DNA of 64,000 nt from Selenomonadales bacterium UBA7018 (GTDB taxonomy: Bacteria; Bacillota; Negativicutes; Selenomonadales; Selenomonadaceae). Shown piece by piece: positions 42,984-50,080 of this stretch (position 1 is its first letter; each line of letters starts with the position of its first letter). The translations under genes and the position numbers were made by a program. Location of the stretch: NCBI GenBank assembly GCA_002448305.1, contig DJWY01000037.1:1-64000 (forward strand), written 5' to 3'. The notes beneath the pieces are model-generated. The model was not told the DNA's origin. It worked only from the letters and a program-made list of their open reading frames with translations, and ran no database searches.

Positions 42984-44951
42984 TTATTCTCTAACCTTGT
43001 TCAAAATGATGCCGATAATATTTCCGTTGACTTGCTCAAGTTGCAATTTGACTTCGCGAACGGATTTCAATTTGGTTTTATTTGCTTCAACAACTAAAAT
43101 TAAACCGTCGGCGCAATCATTCAAAATCAAAGCGTCGGGGAAATTCAACATTGGCGGCGTATCAATCAGAATTAAATCGAAATTTTCTTTAAGCATTAGG
43201 AGATTTTCGGCAACGACTTTATCGGATAAAAGCCTGGCGGGATTTTTTGCAGTGGAATTGCTCGGAATCACGAATAAATTTTCAGTCTTAGTTTTCTGAA
43301 CAACTTCCGCTAAATCAGAAAATTTTTCTGTAATGCCGGGTGCGCTTGGTACGTCGAAAAGTTGCGCGGGGTTCCTTAAATCGCCATTGACTATAACGAC
43401 CTTGAAATTTTCGCTAGCAAGTGTGCTACCCAAATTTTTAACGATACTGCTTCTGCCCTCTTTCGCCACCGCGCTCACCACAGTAATTATTTGCGGCTCA
43501 GATTTCAAAAGATGTTTAAAATTCATAGCGATTTTCATATAAAAATCAGTCAAGTTGACATTCTTTTTCTTGTCGAAAGGAATTTCGCCTAAAACTGGTA
43601 GCTTAAATACTTCGCGGATTTCTTCAGCTTTTCGGAAGGTGCTGTTATAAAGTTCTCTGATAATCACGGCAAAGCACGCGAAAAATAATCCCGCTATAAA
43701 TGCAATCGGTATAACTCTAGTCATTCTAGGTTCAGAAGGGTGTTGTGGAAAGCTCGGTTCGTCAATAAGTTGCACTTCATTTGAGATTGACGCTTCAGCT
43801 ACGCGCGCTTCTTCCAAATTTTTCGATAGCATCACGTAAATTTCTTGGGCAAGCGATAAATCGCGAGTGAGCTTTAAATATTGGCGTTCAGTGTCCGACA
43901 AGTCAGCCAATTCAGTTTGATATTGCGCGGCGATTTCGTCCAATATCGCAAGATTATTTTTGGCGACTTTTATATCTGCTTCGCTTGTAAATTTGTCGCG
44001 GAGAAGATATTCGTAAACTTCATTTTCTGTTACAACTTCCCTATTTATTATTCTTTTTATTTCGCCGTCTAACTCCTTTTTTATATTCGCGATAGCCTCA
44101 GTGATTTCCTTAACTTTGGGATGTTCTTCAGTGTATTTTTCGAGATACTCAATCCTCTGCGCTTCCAATTCGGCGATTTTGTTTTGATAATTTCTAAGCG
44201 TGGTATTGTCGGCGAAGGCAAGCATATTGTTATCAATTTGGCTGTTCACGACAGAATTTTTAGATTGCGCCGATTCAAGGTTGAATTGATTTTCCGCCTG
44301 CATTTTATCAATCAAAGTCATCTGATGAGAAAGCCTTTCCATTCTGGCATCGGGCGTATAAATGACATTATCGCGCTTGAAATTGTTAAGGGCAGTTTCG
44401 GCGGCAGTTAAATCTTTTTGGGAAATTTTTACGCGCTCTTCTAAAAATTCGCGCGTATTTTTTTGCTGACCTCGCGCCAATTCCGTCAACCGGTTCAGAA
44501 ATTCTTCGATAAGTTTTTTATTAATCCTCTGCGCTCTTTCGGGTTCGAGGTCCTTTATCGCTATTTGTAAAATTTCGGTGTCTCTAACCATTTCCGTAAC
44601 GAGGTTATTTTTAAGATAATCGTTATAAGAAATCAACTTCCCGCTAGAATCTGTGATTTGATTTTCTTCGATAACCTTTTGAACGACACTGCGACTTTTC
44701 AAAATCTCCGTGTAGGTGTATATACGGATATTTATCAAGGAGGAATTTATTATTTTTTGTTCCAGAAAATTTTTTAAGCTACTAGGCTGTTGGATTCTGA
44801 CAGAGGAATAAGAAATATAAACAGGCGTTTTCACTTTGCAGTAAATTAAGCCTACAAGTGCACACAATATCGCAACGCCTATTATAATTTTAAAATGTTT
44901 CTTGAGTGCCCTAAAAAGTGCGCCAACGTCAATGATTATTTCTTCTGACAT
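42984..44951 (-). CDS. Wzc-like polysaccharide co-polymerase with degenerate tyrosine-kinase domain
   Basis: 655 residues. A Wzz-type domain with a membrane segment near 20-42 is followed by a long coiled-coil periplasmic part (about 150-400), a second membrane segment near 425-447 (next to the PxxPxxP-like SFPQHPSEPRM) and a cytoplasmic P-loop domain from about 488. It should control chain length and couple polymerisation to the Wza-like exporter. The kinase motifs are altered: Walker A reads SAVAKEGRSS with Arg500 in place of the usual Lys, Walker A' reads VIVNGDLRNP and lacks the first Asp, while Walker B (LILIDTPP) is intact. The protein ends at ILNKVRE without the usual C-terminal tyrosine cluster. 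Confidence 0.86.
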   Translation of the reverse strand: MSEEIIIDVGALFRALKKHFKIIIGVAILCALVGLIYCKVKTPVYISYSSVRIQQPSSLKNFLEQKIINSSLINIRIYTYTEILKSRSVVQKVIEENQITDSSGKLISYNDYLKNNLVTEMVRDTEILQIAIKDLEPERAQRINKKLIEEFLNRLTELARGQQKNTREFLEERVKISQKDLTAAETALNNFKRDNVIYTPDARMERLSHQMTLIDKMQAENQFNLESAQSKNSVVNSQIDNNMLAFADNTTLRNYQNKIAELEAQRIEYLEKYTEEHPKVKEITEAIANIKKELDGEIKRIINREVVTENEVYEYLLRDKFTSEADIKVAKNNLAILDEIAAQYQTELADLSDTERQYLKLTRDLSLAQEIYVMLSKNLEEARVAEASISNEVQLIDEPSFPQHPSEPRMTRVIPIAFIAGLFFACFAVIIRELYNSTFRKAEEIREVFKLPVLGEIPFDKKKNVNLTDFYMKIAMNFKHLLKSEPQIITVVSAVAKEGRSSIVKNLGSTLASENFKVVIVNGDLRNPAQLFDVPSAPGITEKFSDLAEVVQKTKTENLFVIPSNSTAKNPARLLSDKVVAENLLMLKENFDLILIDTPPMLNFPDALILNDCADGLILVVEANKTKLKSVREVKLQLEQVNGNIIGIILNKVRE

Positions 44952-44967
44952 AGCATTTCTCTCTTTA

Positions 44968-45693
44968 TTATAAGTGAGTTATATGATAAGCGGAACTAAA
45001 GAACGGTGCAATATCTTTGTAGAACGTAGCTTTATGATTGCTGCCGATATAGACAAAATCGCCGTCTTTGAGCGTGATATTATGTCCGGTCGTTTCGCCC
45101 TTCAAAAATTTACGCAGGTCAACTTTCAAGCAAGGTTCATTTTCGCCCGCACGGATAACGAAAACATTTTTCTTGCCAGATTTTTCAACAAAGCCCCATG
45201 CAGATGCAATCGCTTCTAAAAGTTTCGGCGGCTTGTCAAACTCGTAAACCCCTTGTCTTTCGACTTTCCCCAAAACATAAACGCGAATTTTGCTGATACT
45301 CATGATATTAATATCGACCTTCGGCGAGCGAAGATATTTTGCGTAGCGCGCTTCTATTTCTTGGCAAATGTCCGGAACGGTACGGTCAAGCGCATCTATT
45401 TCGCCAATTAGCGGCATGTAAAATTTCCCGTCGGGGCGCAAGAAATAGGCTGTGGTGCCGTTTTCGGGCGAACTTAATTCCGGATAGCCGTGTATGCGGA
45501 TATTAAGTTCATCGCCGCCACGCAATCTGTATAATTCACGATTCTTTTCGCGGTAAAAGGGTACTGAAACCGTTTGTTCCTCAACGTAAACTTTTTCGGG
45601 GTTAAGTTCGACAACTTCCTCTTTAGCTTTAGCTTGAACATTTGACGCAACAAGGAAAGTCAAAGCCGTAGCGATTAAAAATTTCCTTTTCAT
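44968..45693 (-). CDS. Polysaccharide export protein (Wza-like, small)
   Basis: 241 residues with a signal peptide (residues 1-22, ending VQAKA). LRGGDELNIRIHGYPELS and PDGKFYMPLIGEIDALDRT form the polysaccharide export domain, and KIRVYVLGKVERQGVYEF begins one SLBB-type domain. It lacks the lipobox Cys and C-terminal amphipathic helix of E. coli Wza, so it may need another partner to cross the outer membrane. SD GAGG lies 7 nt before the ATG. It is 9 bp downstream of the epimerase gene and 16 bp upstream of the Wzc-like gene. Confidence 0.86.
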   Translation of the reverse strand: MKRKFLIATALTFLVASNVQAKAKEEVVELNPEKVYVEEQTVSVPFYREKNRELYRLRGGDELNIRIHGYPELSSPENGTTAYFLRPDGKFYMPLIGEIDALDRTVPDICQEIEARYAKYLRSPKVDINIMSISKIRVYVLGKVERQGVYEFDKPPKLLEAIASAWGFVEKSGKKNVFVIRAGENEPCLKVDLRKFLKGETTGHNITLKDGDFVYIGSNHKATFYKDIAPFFSSAYHITHL

Positions 45694-45702
45694 GACGTAA
45701 CC

Positions 45703-46731
45703 TCAAATGTGATAAAAAGTTTTATACCACTGGGCGAAATGCCTTAAACCTTCGCGCAATGGCGTATTGGGGCGAAAATCGAAATCGCGTTCCAAATCTT
45801 TGGTATCAGCAAAAGTTATGGGCACGTCGCCGGGTTGCATGGGCACAAGTTTTTTATGCGCCTCGAAGTCGTAATCAGCTGGCAAAACTTCGGCGCGAAT
45901 CAATTCCTGTTGGAGAATGTCGACGAACTCCAAAAGATTGACCGGATGCCCGTTGCCGATATTGTAAATTTTATAGGGCGGCTCGGAAGTCGGCGGCTTA
46001 TCAATAACGCGGCTGATACCTTCAACAATGTCGTCGACGTAAGTAAAATCGCGTTCGCAGTTGCCATAATTGAAAATTTGAATGTCATCGCCGCGCAAAA
46101 GTTTGTTCGTAAATTTAAAATACGCCATATCGGGACGCCCTGCCGCGCCGTAGACGGTAAAAAATCTTAAACCGGTCGCGGGTATGTTATAAAGTTTGCT
46201 ATAGCAGTGGGCTAAAAGCTCATTGCTTTTTTTTGTAGCGGCGTAGAGGCTGACAGGATTGTCGACGCGGTCATCAGTCGAGAAAGGAATTTTTTTATTA
46301 TTGCCATAAACGGAACTGGAACTTGCATAAACGAGGTGACGAAGATTTTCGCAATGGCGGCAAGCTTCAAGGACGTTGAAAAAGCCAAGTATATTGCTTT
46401 CAATGTACGTTGCGGGATTTTCTATGCTGTAACGCACGCCCGCTTGAGCTGCCAGATTTACGACGACTTCGGGTTGAGTTTCAGCAAAAATTTCGTCGAC
46501 AAAATTTTTATCGGCAATATCTCCCCGTTGAAAATTCCAAGCGGCACCGAAATTTTTTCTTGCCGCCTCGTCAATGACTTTCAAGCGATATTCCTTCAAC
46601 GAAACGTCATAGTAGTCATTCAAATTATCAATGCCGATAACTTTTTCAAATTTGCTCGCCGCGATGAGTTTCAAAGTTAAATTCGCGCCGATAAAACCTG
46701 CTACCCCTGTGATTAAAATATTTTTAGACAC
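45703..46731 (-). CDS. UDP-glucuronate 4-epimerase-like SDR enzyme
   Basis: 342 residues from the GTG at 46731; a GTG at 46743 would add four residues but overlaps its own ribosome site. ITGVAGFIGANL is the NAD-binding loop, YASSSSVYG and SLYAATKKSN give the Ser/Tyr/Lys catalytic set, and NLNDYYDVSLKEYRL and RFFTVYGAAGRPDMA are typical of the UDP-glucuronate epimerase branch. It should convert UDP-glucuronate, made by the dehydrogenase at 38416, to UDP-galacturonate. It is first in the five-gene operon down to the flippase. Only about 20 bp separate it from the hairpin that ends the peptide array, so no separate promoter is evident. Confidence 0.85.
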   Translation of the reverse strand: MSKNILITGVAGFIGANLTLKLIAASKFEKVIGIDNLNDYYDVSLKEYRLKVIDEAARKNFGAAWNFQRGDIADKNFVDEIFAETQPEVVVNLAAQAGVRYSIENPATYIESNILGFFNVLEACRHCENLRHLVYASSSSVYGNNKKIPFSTDDRVDNPVSLYAATKKSNELLAHCYSKLYNIPATGLRFFTVYGAAGRPDMAYFKFTNKLLRGDDIQIFNYGNCERDFTYVDDIVEGISRVIDKPPTSEPPYKIYNIGNGHPVNLLEFVDILQQELIRAEVLPADYDFEAHKKLVPMQPGDVPITFADTKDLERDFDFRPNTPLREGLRHFAQWYKTFYHI

Positions 46732-46751
46732 TTTGCATAACACCTCAAACG

Positions 46752-46778
46752 AAAAGCGCGATGATTTCTCACCGCGCC
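46752..46778 (-). terminator. Terminator-like hairpin between peptide array and polysaccharide operon
   Basis: On the minus strand the arms GGCGCGGTGA and TCATCGCGC close a GAAA tetraloop, followed by TTTT. The same hairpin follows three other peptide genes. Here it lies about 20 nt before the epimerase start, so it may be leaky and act as an attenuator for the downstream operon. Confidence 0.65.
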
Positions 46779-46815
46779 TATTATATTATTTATTCGATAT
46801 GCTTTCAAGAATTTT

Positions 46816-47169
46816 TTAGAGGAATTTTTTCCATTTGAAGTCGTCCTTACCAAGAGCTTTGCAAATGCTATCGTAGAACTTTGCGCGCGAAACCGTTTTG
46901 TCGCCGATTTTGTAGGTGTTGGCACCCTTAACATCGACCGTCGCTATGCTGAAGCCTTTCAACTTGTCGTTTTCATTCAGATAGCCGTTGACTTCGCTTT
47001 GAACTTCCGCCATGTGGTTTTCGCAATAGCCGGCATTGTAGGAAAAGTCCATAACGCCAACTGCTTCGAGGAGCTTAGTATCGCAGGAAAGCTCGCCGCG
47101 TGTGCCCCCCGCTACGTTGTCGAGTTCTTCTTCCGTCAAGATTTCGTCTTTCAAAATTTCCTTTGCCAT
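46816..47169 (-). CDS. Double-glycine leader secreted peptide, copy 6 of array
   Basis: 117 residues. The leader MAKEILKDEILTEEELDNVAGG (22 residues) has the LTEEEL and GG features of peptides cleaved and exported by C39-peptidase ABC transporters. The mature part (about 95 residues) starts TRGELSCDT and includes GYCENHM and SICKALGK, giving three cysteines. I do not recognise the mature domain; bacteriocin, signal or surface-associated peptide are all open. An upstream in-frame ATG at 47178 is less likely, since GGAG fits the ATG at 47169. It is most similar to copy 1 (DFSYNAGYCENHM in both). It has no promoter of its own and is 33 bp downstream of copy 5. Confidence 0.8.
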   Translation of the reverse strand: MAKEILKDEILTEEELDNVAGGTRGELSCDTKLLEAVGVMDFSYNAGYCENHMAEVQSEVNGYLNENDKLKGFSIATVDVKGANTYKIGDKTVSRAKFYDSICKALGKDDFKWKKFL

Positions 47170-47202
47170 TGTTATCATTCTCCTTTGTGTTTGATTAAAT
47201 TT

Positions 47203-47556
47203 TTAAAGATATTCTTTATAATTAAAGTTCGGTTTGCCGAGAGCTTGGCAGATGTCGTGATAGAACTTTGAGCGCAGAACTTTTTTGCCGTGGATTCTGT
47301 AGGTATTTTCACCACTAACGCTGACTGCCGAGACCTTGAAGCCCGTCAACTTGCTGTTGTCCTGAAGATAGCCGTTGATTTCTTTCCGAACGTCTGTCAT
47401 GTGATTTTCGCAGTAGCCAGGCTCATGGGTAATATCCATAACGCCGAGCGCATAGAGGAATTTGGTATCGCAGGAAAGTTCGCCGCGTGTACCGCCTGCA
47501 ACCTGTTCGAGCTCTTCTTCCGTCAAGACTTCTTCCTTATTAATTTCGTTTGCCAT
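47203..47556 (-). CDS. Double-glycine leader secreted peptide, copy 5 of array
   Basis: 117 residues. The leader is the most diverged of the six (MANEINKEEVLTEEELEQVAGG) but keeps the LTEEEL box and GG. The mature part keeps TRGELSCDT, EPGYCENHM and the end SKFYHDICQALGKPNFNYKE, with three Cys. AAAGGAG precedes the ATG. It has its own promoter, but no hairpin separates it from copy 6, so the two are probably co-transcribed. Function unknown; export by a GG-leader transporter is inferred from the leader only. Confidence 0.8.
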   Translation of the reverse strand: MANEINKEEVLTEEELEQVAGGTRGELSCDTKFLYALGVMDITHEPGYCENHMTDVRKEINGYLQDNSKLTGFKVSAVSVSGENTYRIHGKKVLRSKFYHDICQALGKPNFNYKEYL

Positions 47557-47601
47557 TTTTATCTTTCTCCTTTTGGTTTGGTTATTTTTTTCTTTCTGCC
47601 C

Positions 47602-47630
47602 CTTATACGTTGTGTATCAAATTTTGTTAC
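47602..47630 (-). promoter_or_regulatory. Promoter of peptide copy 5
   Basis: On the minus strand GTAACA (47630-47625), a 17-nt spacer and TATAAG (47607-47602). Both hexamers and the spacing are identical in all five promoters of the array, while some spacer bases vary. Confidence 0.55.
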
Positions 47631-47647
47631 ACACTTAGGAAAAATTT

Positions 47648-48016
47648 TTAGAGAAATTTACTGTAGTCAAAGTTGGGCTGACCGGCTGCTTTGGCAATAG
47701 CACGATACATTACGTCACGCGGGCAATTAGGATTCGCCCAAGTTCCTACTCTGTAACTATTGGCACCGTTGAGGTTTGCTTTTACCGAGAACTTACCCAT
47801 AGTGCCTACTTCAGGCAATTTTGCCAACGCCTCATTGACTTCTTCTTGAACGTCTTCCATATGCTTTTCACAGAAGCCGGGCTCATAGAAATTATGCATA
47901 AGTCCGAGTGCGTGGAGGAATTTGGTATCGCAGGAAAGTTCGCCGCGTGTGCCCCCCGCTACATTTTCGAGTTGCTCTTCCGTCAAGATTTCGTCTTTCA
48001 AAATTTCCTTTGCCAT
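47648..48016 (-). CDS. Double-glycine leader secreted peptide, copy 4 of array (diverged, 122 aa)
   Basis: The leader is identical to copies 1-3, but the mature part is the most diverged. The middle reads ALAKLPEVGTMGKFSVKANL, and near the C-terminus an insertion (GTWANPNCPRDV) lengthens the protein by five residues. The Cys found in other copies at SIC is Ala here (YRAIAKAAGQ), and the insertion supplies a new Cys nine residues earlier, so three Cys are kept. It has its own promoter but no hairpin after it, so transcripts may run into copies 5 and 6. A longer upstream reading frame to 48148 has no ribosome site and is not used. Confidence 0.8.
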   Translation of the reverse strand: MAKEILKDEILTEEQLENVAGGTRGELSCDTKFLHALGLMHNFYEPGFCEKHMEDVQEEVNEALAKLPEVGTMGKFSVKANLNGANSYRVGTWANPNCPRDVMYRAIAKAAGQPNFDYSKFL

Positions 48017-48061
48017 TTTTATCTTTCTCCTTTGATTTTGTTTGAATTTTTCTTTCTGGCA

Positions 48062-48090
48062 CTTATACGTTGCGTTTCCGATTTTGTTAC
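48062..48090 (-). promoter_or_regulatory. Promoter of peptide copy 4
   Basis: GTAACA (48090-48085), 17 nt, TATAAG (48067-48062) on the minus strand; about 45 nt before the start codon, within the conserved leader block. Confidence 0.55.
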
Positions 48091-48126
48091 ACGTTCCGCA
48101 AAAAATTTTTCGAGGCGACATAAAAC

Positions 48127-48154
48127 AAAAGACGCGATGATTTTTCACCGCGCC
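48127..48154 (-). terminator. Hairpin terminator after peptide copy 3
   Basis: GGCGCGGTGA and TCATCGCGTC arms with an AAAA loop (GAAA in the other copies), followed by TTTTG. The loop change with an intact stem supports a real RNA hairpin. Confidence 0.7.
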
Positions 48155-48192
48155 TGATTATATTACTTATTTCGTATGGTTTCAAGCAGTTT

Positions 48193-48546
48193 TTAGATGT
48201 ATTTTTTGTATTCGAAGTCGTCCTTACCAAGAGCTTTGCAAATGCTGCGATAGAATTTTACGCGACTAACTGCTTTGCCGTCGATTGAGTAAGTGTTGGC
48301 ACCCTTAACATCGACCGACGTTACGCTGAACCCTTTCAAAGCTTCGACACTCTGCAGAGCTTCGTTGACGTCGCCTTGCACTTCCGTCATGTGATTTTCG
48401 CAGTAACCGGGTTCAAGGAAATAATCCATAACGCCGAGCGCGTTGAGGAATTTGGTATCGCAGGAAAGCTCACCGCGTGTACCCCCCGCTACATTTTCGA
48501 GTTGCTCTTCCGTCAAGATTTCGTCTTTCAAAATTTCCTTTGCCAT
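48193..48546 (-). CDS. Double-glycine leader secreted peptide, copy 3 of array
   Basis: 117 residues. Leader MAKEILKDEILTEEQLENVA plus GG; mature part with GELSCDTKFLNALGVMDY, EPGYCENHM, then FSVTSVDVKGANTYSIDGKA and SICKALGKDDF. Three Cys. Very close to copy 2, with most changes in the last third. AAAGGAG lies 9-10 nt before the ATG at 48546; a frame extending upstream to 48840 runs back through the hairpin and is not credible. It has its own promoter and its own terminator. The mature domain is not one I recognise. Confidence 0.82.
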   Translation of the reverse strand: MAKEILKDEILTEEQLENVAGGTRGELSCDTKFLNALGVMDYFLEPGYCENHMTEVQGDVNEALQSVEALKGFSVTSVDVKGANTYSIDGKAVSRVKFYRSICKALGKDDFEYKKYI

Positions 48547-48591
48547 TTTTATCTTTCTCCTTTTGGTTTGGTTAATTTTTTCTTTCTGCCC

Positions 48592-48620
48592 CTTATACGT
48601 TGCATTTCCGATTTTGTTAC
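48592..48620 (-). promoter_or_regulatory. Promoter of peptide copy 3
   Basis: GTAACA (48620-48615), 17 nt, TATAAG (48597-48592) on the minus strand. The leader also contains CTTTCTGCC upstream and GGCAGAAAG downstream of the promoter, a 9-bp inverted repeat kept in most copies. Confidence 0.55.
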
Positions 48621-48656
48621 ACGCTCCGCAAAAATTTTTTCTAGGCGGCAGAAAGC

Positions 48657-48684
48657 AAAAGACGCGATGATTTCTCACCGCGCC
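48657..48684 (-). terminator. Hairpin terminator after peptide copy 2
   Basis: GGCGCGGTGA, GAAA, TCATCGCGTC, then TTTTG on the minus strand; a 10-bp stem with a stable tetraloop. Confidence 0.7.
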
Positions 48685-48721
48685 TATTATATTCCTTATT
48701 CGATATAGTTTCAAGCAGTTT

Positions 48722-49075
48722 TTAGAGGTATTGTTTAAAGTTGAAGTCGGGCTTGCCGAGAGCGTTGCAAATGCTGCTGTAGAATTTCGAGCGCGAAACC
48801 GTTTTGTCGCCGATTTTGTAGGTATTGGCACCCTTAACATCGACCGACGTTACGCTGAACCCTTTCAAAGCGTCGACGCCCTTCAGAGCTTCGTTGACGT
48901 CGCCTTGCACTTCCTCCATATGGTTTTCGCAGTAGCCGGGTTCAAGGAAATAATCCATAACGCCGAGCGCGTTGAGGAGTTTGGTATCGCAGGAAAGTTC
49001 GCCGCGTGTACCCCCCGCTACATTTTCGAGTTGCTCTTCCGTCAAGATTTCGTCTTTCAAAATTTCCTTTGCCAT
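48722..49075 (-). CDS. Double-glycine leader secreted peptide, copy 2 of array
   Basis: 117 residues. The leader is the same as in copies 1, 3 and 4. The mature part has GELSCDTKLLNALGVMDY, EPGYCENHMEEV, FSVTSVDVKGANTYKIGDKT and SICNALGKPDFNF, with three Cys. It is nearly identical to copy 3 over the first two thirds, but the KIGDKTVSR stretch matches copies 1 and 6, which points to recombination between copies. Own promoter, ribosome site AAAGGAG and terminator. Export by a C39 ABC transporter is inferred; no such gene is in the window. Confidence 0.82.
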   Translation of the reverse strand: MAKEILKDEILTEEQLENVAGGTRGELSCDTKLLNALGVMDYFLEPGYCENHMEEVQGDVNEALKGVDALKGFSVTSVDVKGANTYKIGDKTVSRSKFYSSICNALGKPDFNFKQYL

Positions 49076-49121
49076 TTTTATCTTTCTCCTTTATCTTTGA
49101 TTGAATTTTTTCTTTCTGCCC

Positions 49122-49150
49122 CTTATACGTTGCGTTTCAGCTTTTGTTAC
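49122..49150 (-). promoter_or_regulatory. Promoter of peptide copy 2
   Basis: GTAACA (49150-49145), 17 nt, TATAAG (49127-49122) on the minus strand, as in the other copies. Confidence 0.55.
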
Positions 49151-49188
49151 ACGTTCCGCAAAAAAATTTTTTCAAGGTGACAGAAAGC

Positions 49189-49216
49189 AAAAGACGCGAT
49201 GATTTCTCACCGCGCC
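49189..49216 (-). terminator. Hairpin terminator after peptide copy 1
   Basis: GGCGCGGTGA, GAAA, TCATCGCGTC, then TTTTG on the minus strand, identical to the one after copy 2. Confidence 0.7.
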
Positions 49217-49253
49217 TATTATATTATTTATTCGATATGCTTTCAAGAATTTT

Positions 49254-49607
49254 TTAGAGGTATTTTTGCCAATTGACGTCGTCCTTACCAAGAGCTTTGC
49301 AAATGCTATCGTAGAACTTTGCGCGAGAAACCGTTTTGTCGCCGATTTTGTAGGTGTTGGCACCATCAAGTTTGACCGTCGCTATGCTGAAGTCCTTCAA
49401 TTTGTCGTTTTCCTTCAGATAGCCGTTGACTTCGCTTTGAACTTCCGTCATATGATTTTCGCAATAGCCGGCATTGTAGGAAAAGTCCATAACGCCAACT
49501 GCTTCGAGGAGCTTAGTATCGCAGGAAAGTTCGCCGCGTGTACCCCCCGCTACATTTTCGAGTTGCTCTTCCGTCAAGATTTCGTCTTTCAAAATTTCCT
49601 TTGCCAT
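49254..49607 (-). CDS. Double-glycine leader secreted peptide, copy 1 of array
   Basis: 117 residues and the first gene of the array. Leader with LTEEQLENVAGG; mature part with GELSCDTKLLEAVGVMDF, NAGYCENHM, FSIATVKLDGANTYKIGD and SICKALGKDDVNW, with three Cys. It pairs with copy 6 at the far end of the array. The ATG follows AAAGGAGAAAGATAAAA, the same ribosome site as copies 2-5. Own promoter 46 nt upstream and terminator after the stop. The cleavage site is predicted after Gly22. Mature function unknown. Confidence 0.82.
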   Translation of the reverse strand: MAKEILKDEILTEEQLENVAGGTRGELSCDTKLLEAVGVMDFSYNAGYCENHMTEVQSEVNGYLKENDKLKDFSIATVKLDGANTYKIGDKTVSRAKFYDSICKALGKDDVNWQKYL

Positions 49608-49652
49608 TTTTATCTTTCTCCTTTTGGTTTGGTTAATTTTTTCTTTCTGCCC

Positions 49653-49681
49653 CTTATACGTTACGTTTCAGCTTTTGTTAC
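49653..49681 (-). promoter_or_regulatory. Promoter of peptide copy 1
   Basis: GTAACA (49681-49676), 17 nt, TATAAG (49658-49653) on the minus strand. The conserved block stops soon after 49700, which marks the edge of the duplicated unit. Confidence 0.55.
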
Positions 49682-49702
49682 ACGTTCTAAAAAAAAATTT
49701 TT

Positions 49703-49903
49703 TCAATACGTCGCCTTAAGATATTGTAAATCGCCGTGCCAATAAGAATCTGTCGTTCCGCCGTCATTCAAAAATTCTGCAAGGTCGCAAACTTCATCAG
49801 GCGTACCGGCTCTGCCTGCGGGCAACGCTTTCAACTGTCCTGCCACACGCAACACATTGCAACGCTTGGAATATTGATAAATTTTGAGCGTATTGGCTAT
49901 CAT
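49703..49903 (-). pseudogene. Possible remnant of a short-chain dehydrogenase C-terminus
   Basis: A 66-codon frame. LPAGRAGTPDEVCDLAEFLN resembles the GRxGxPEEVAxLxxFL segment near the C-terminus of FabG-type short-chain dehydrogenases, and the following TDSYWHG sits where SYxTG is expected. The catalytic and cofactor-binding parts are missing, the ATG has no ribosome site, and an in-frame stop lies just upstream. I read it as a decayed fragment; a chance frame is the alternative. Confidence 0.35.
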
Positions 49904-50080
49904 TTTAAGATAGGCAAAAGAAATTTACCTGCAAAATAGTAGGATAGGGGACTCCCTATTTTTACATTGCTGTTTTCTATTTTCCTATCGATTTCCTCTG
50001 TATAAAAATTGTTCGCTGAACTTGCTTTTACTTTAGTTAATGCTTTTCTTAAATGCATATTGATAAAACCTTAGTCATGA
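49904..50080. other. AT-rich non-coding stretch
   Basis: No coding region on either strand that I can support. A short hairpin, ATAGGG-GACT-CCCTAT followed by TTTT (49944-49963, plus strand), looks like a weak terminator but has no gene before it. With the fragment before it and the inverted repeat after it, the stretch looks like a junction left by a past rearrangement. Confidence 0.5.

Larger units (their letters stand above)
46752..49681 (-). repeat. Tandem array of promoter-peptide-terminator units
   Basis: Six peptide genes start at 49607, 49075, 48546, 48016, 47556 and 47169. The first four are spaced 529-532 bp and the last two 460 and 387 bp. Promoters, ribosome sites, leaders and hairpins are nearly identical, so the array grew by tandem duplication of whole transcription units. 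Copies one and six are most alike, and so are two and three. Confidence 0.85.

Noticed and set aside
48193..48840. Extended 215-codon version of peptide copy 3, and a similar extension of copy 4 to 48148
   Set aside because: The extra N-terminal part reads through the previous unit's hairpin and the promoter; the ATG at 48546 has the conserved ribosome site and leader.
46752..49681. CRISPR array as an explanation for the regularly spaced repeats
   Set aside because: The repeated units are about 390-530 bp and coding, with no short repeat/spacer pattern and no cas genes.
49266..49745. 159-codon plus-strand frame over peptide copy 1, with similar ones over copies 2-6
   Set aside because: They recur only because the paralogous genes repeat on the other strand; no ribosome site, and the minus-strand genes have leaders, promoters and terminators.
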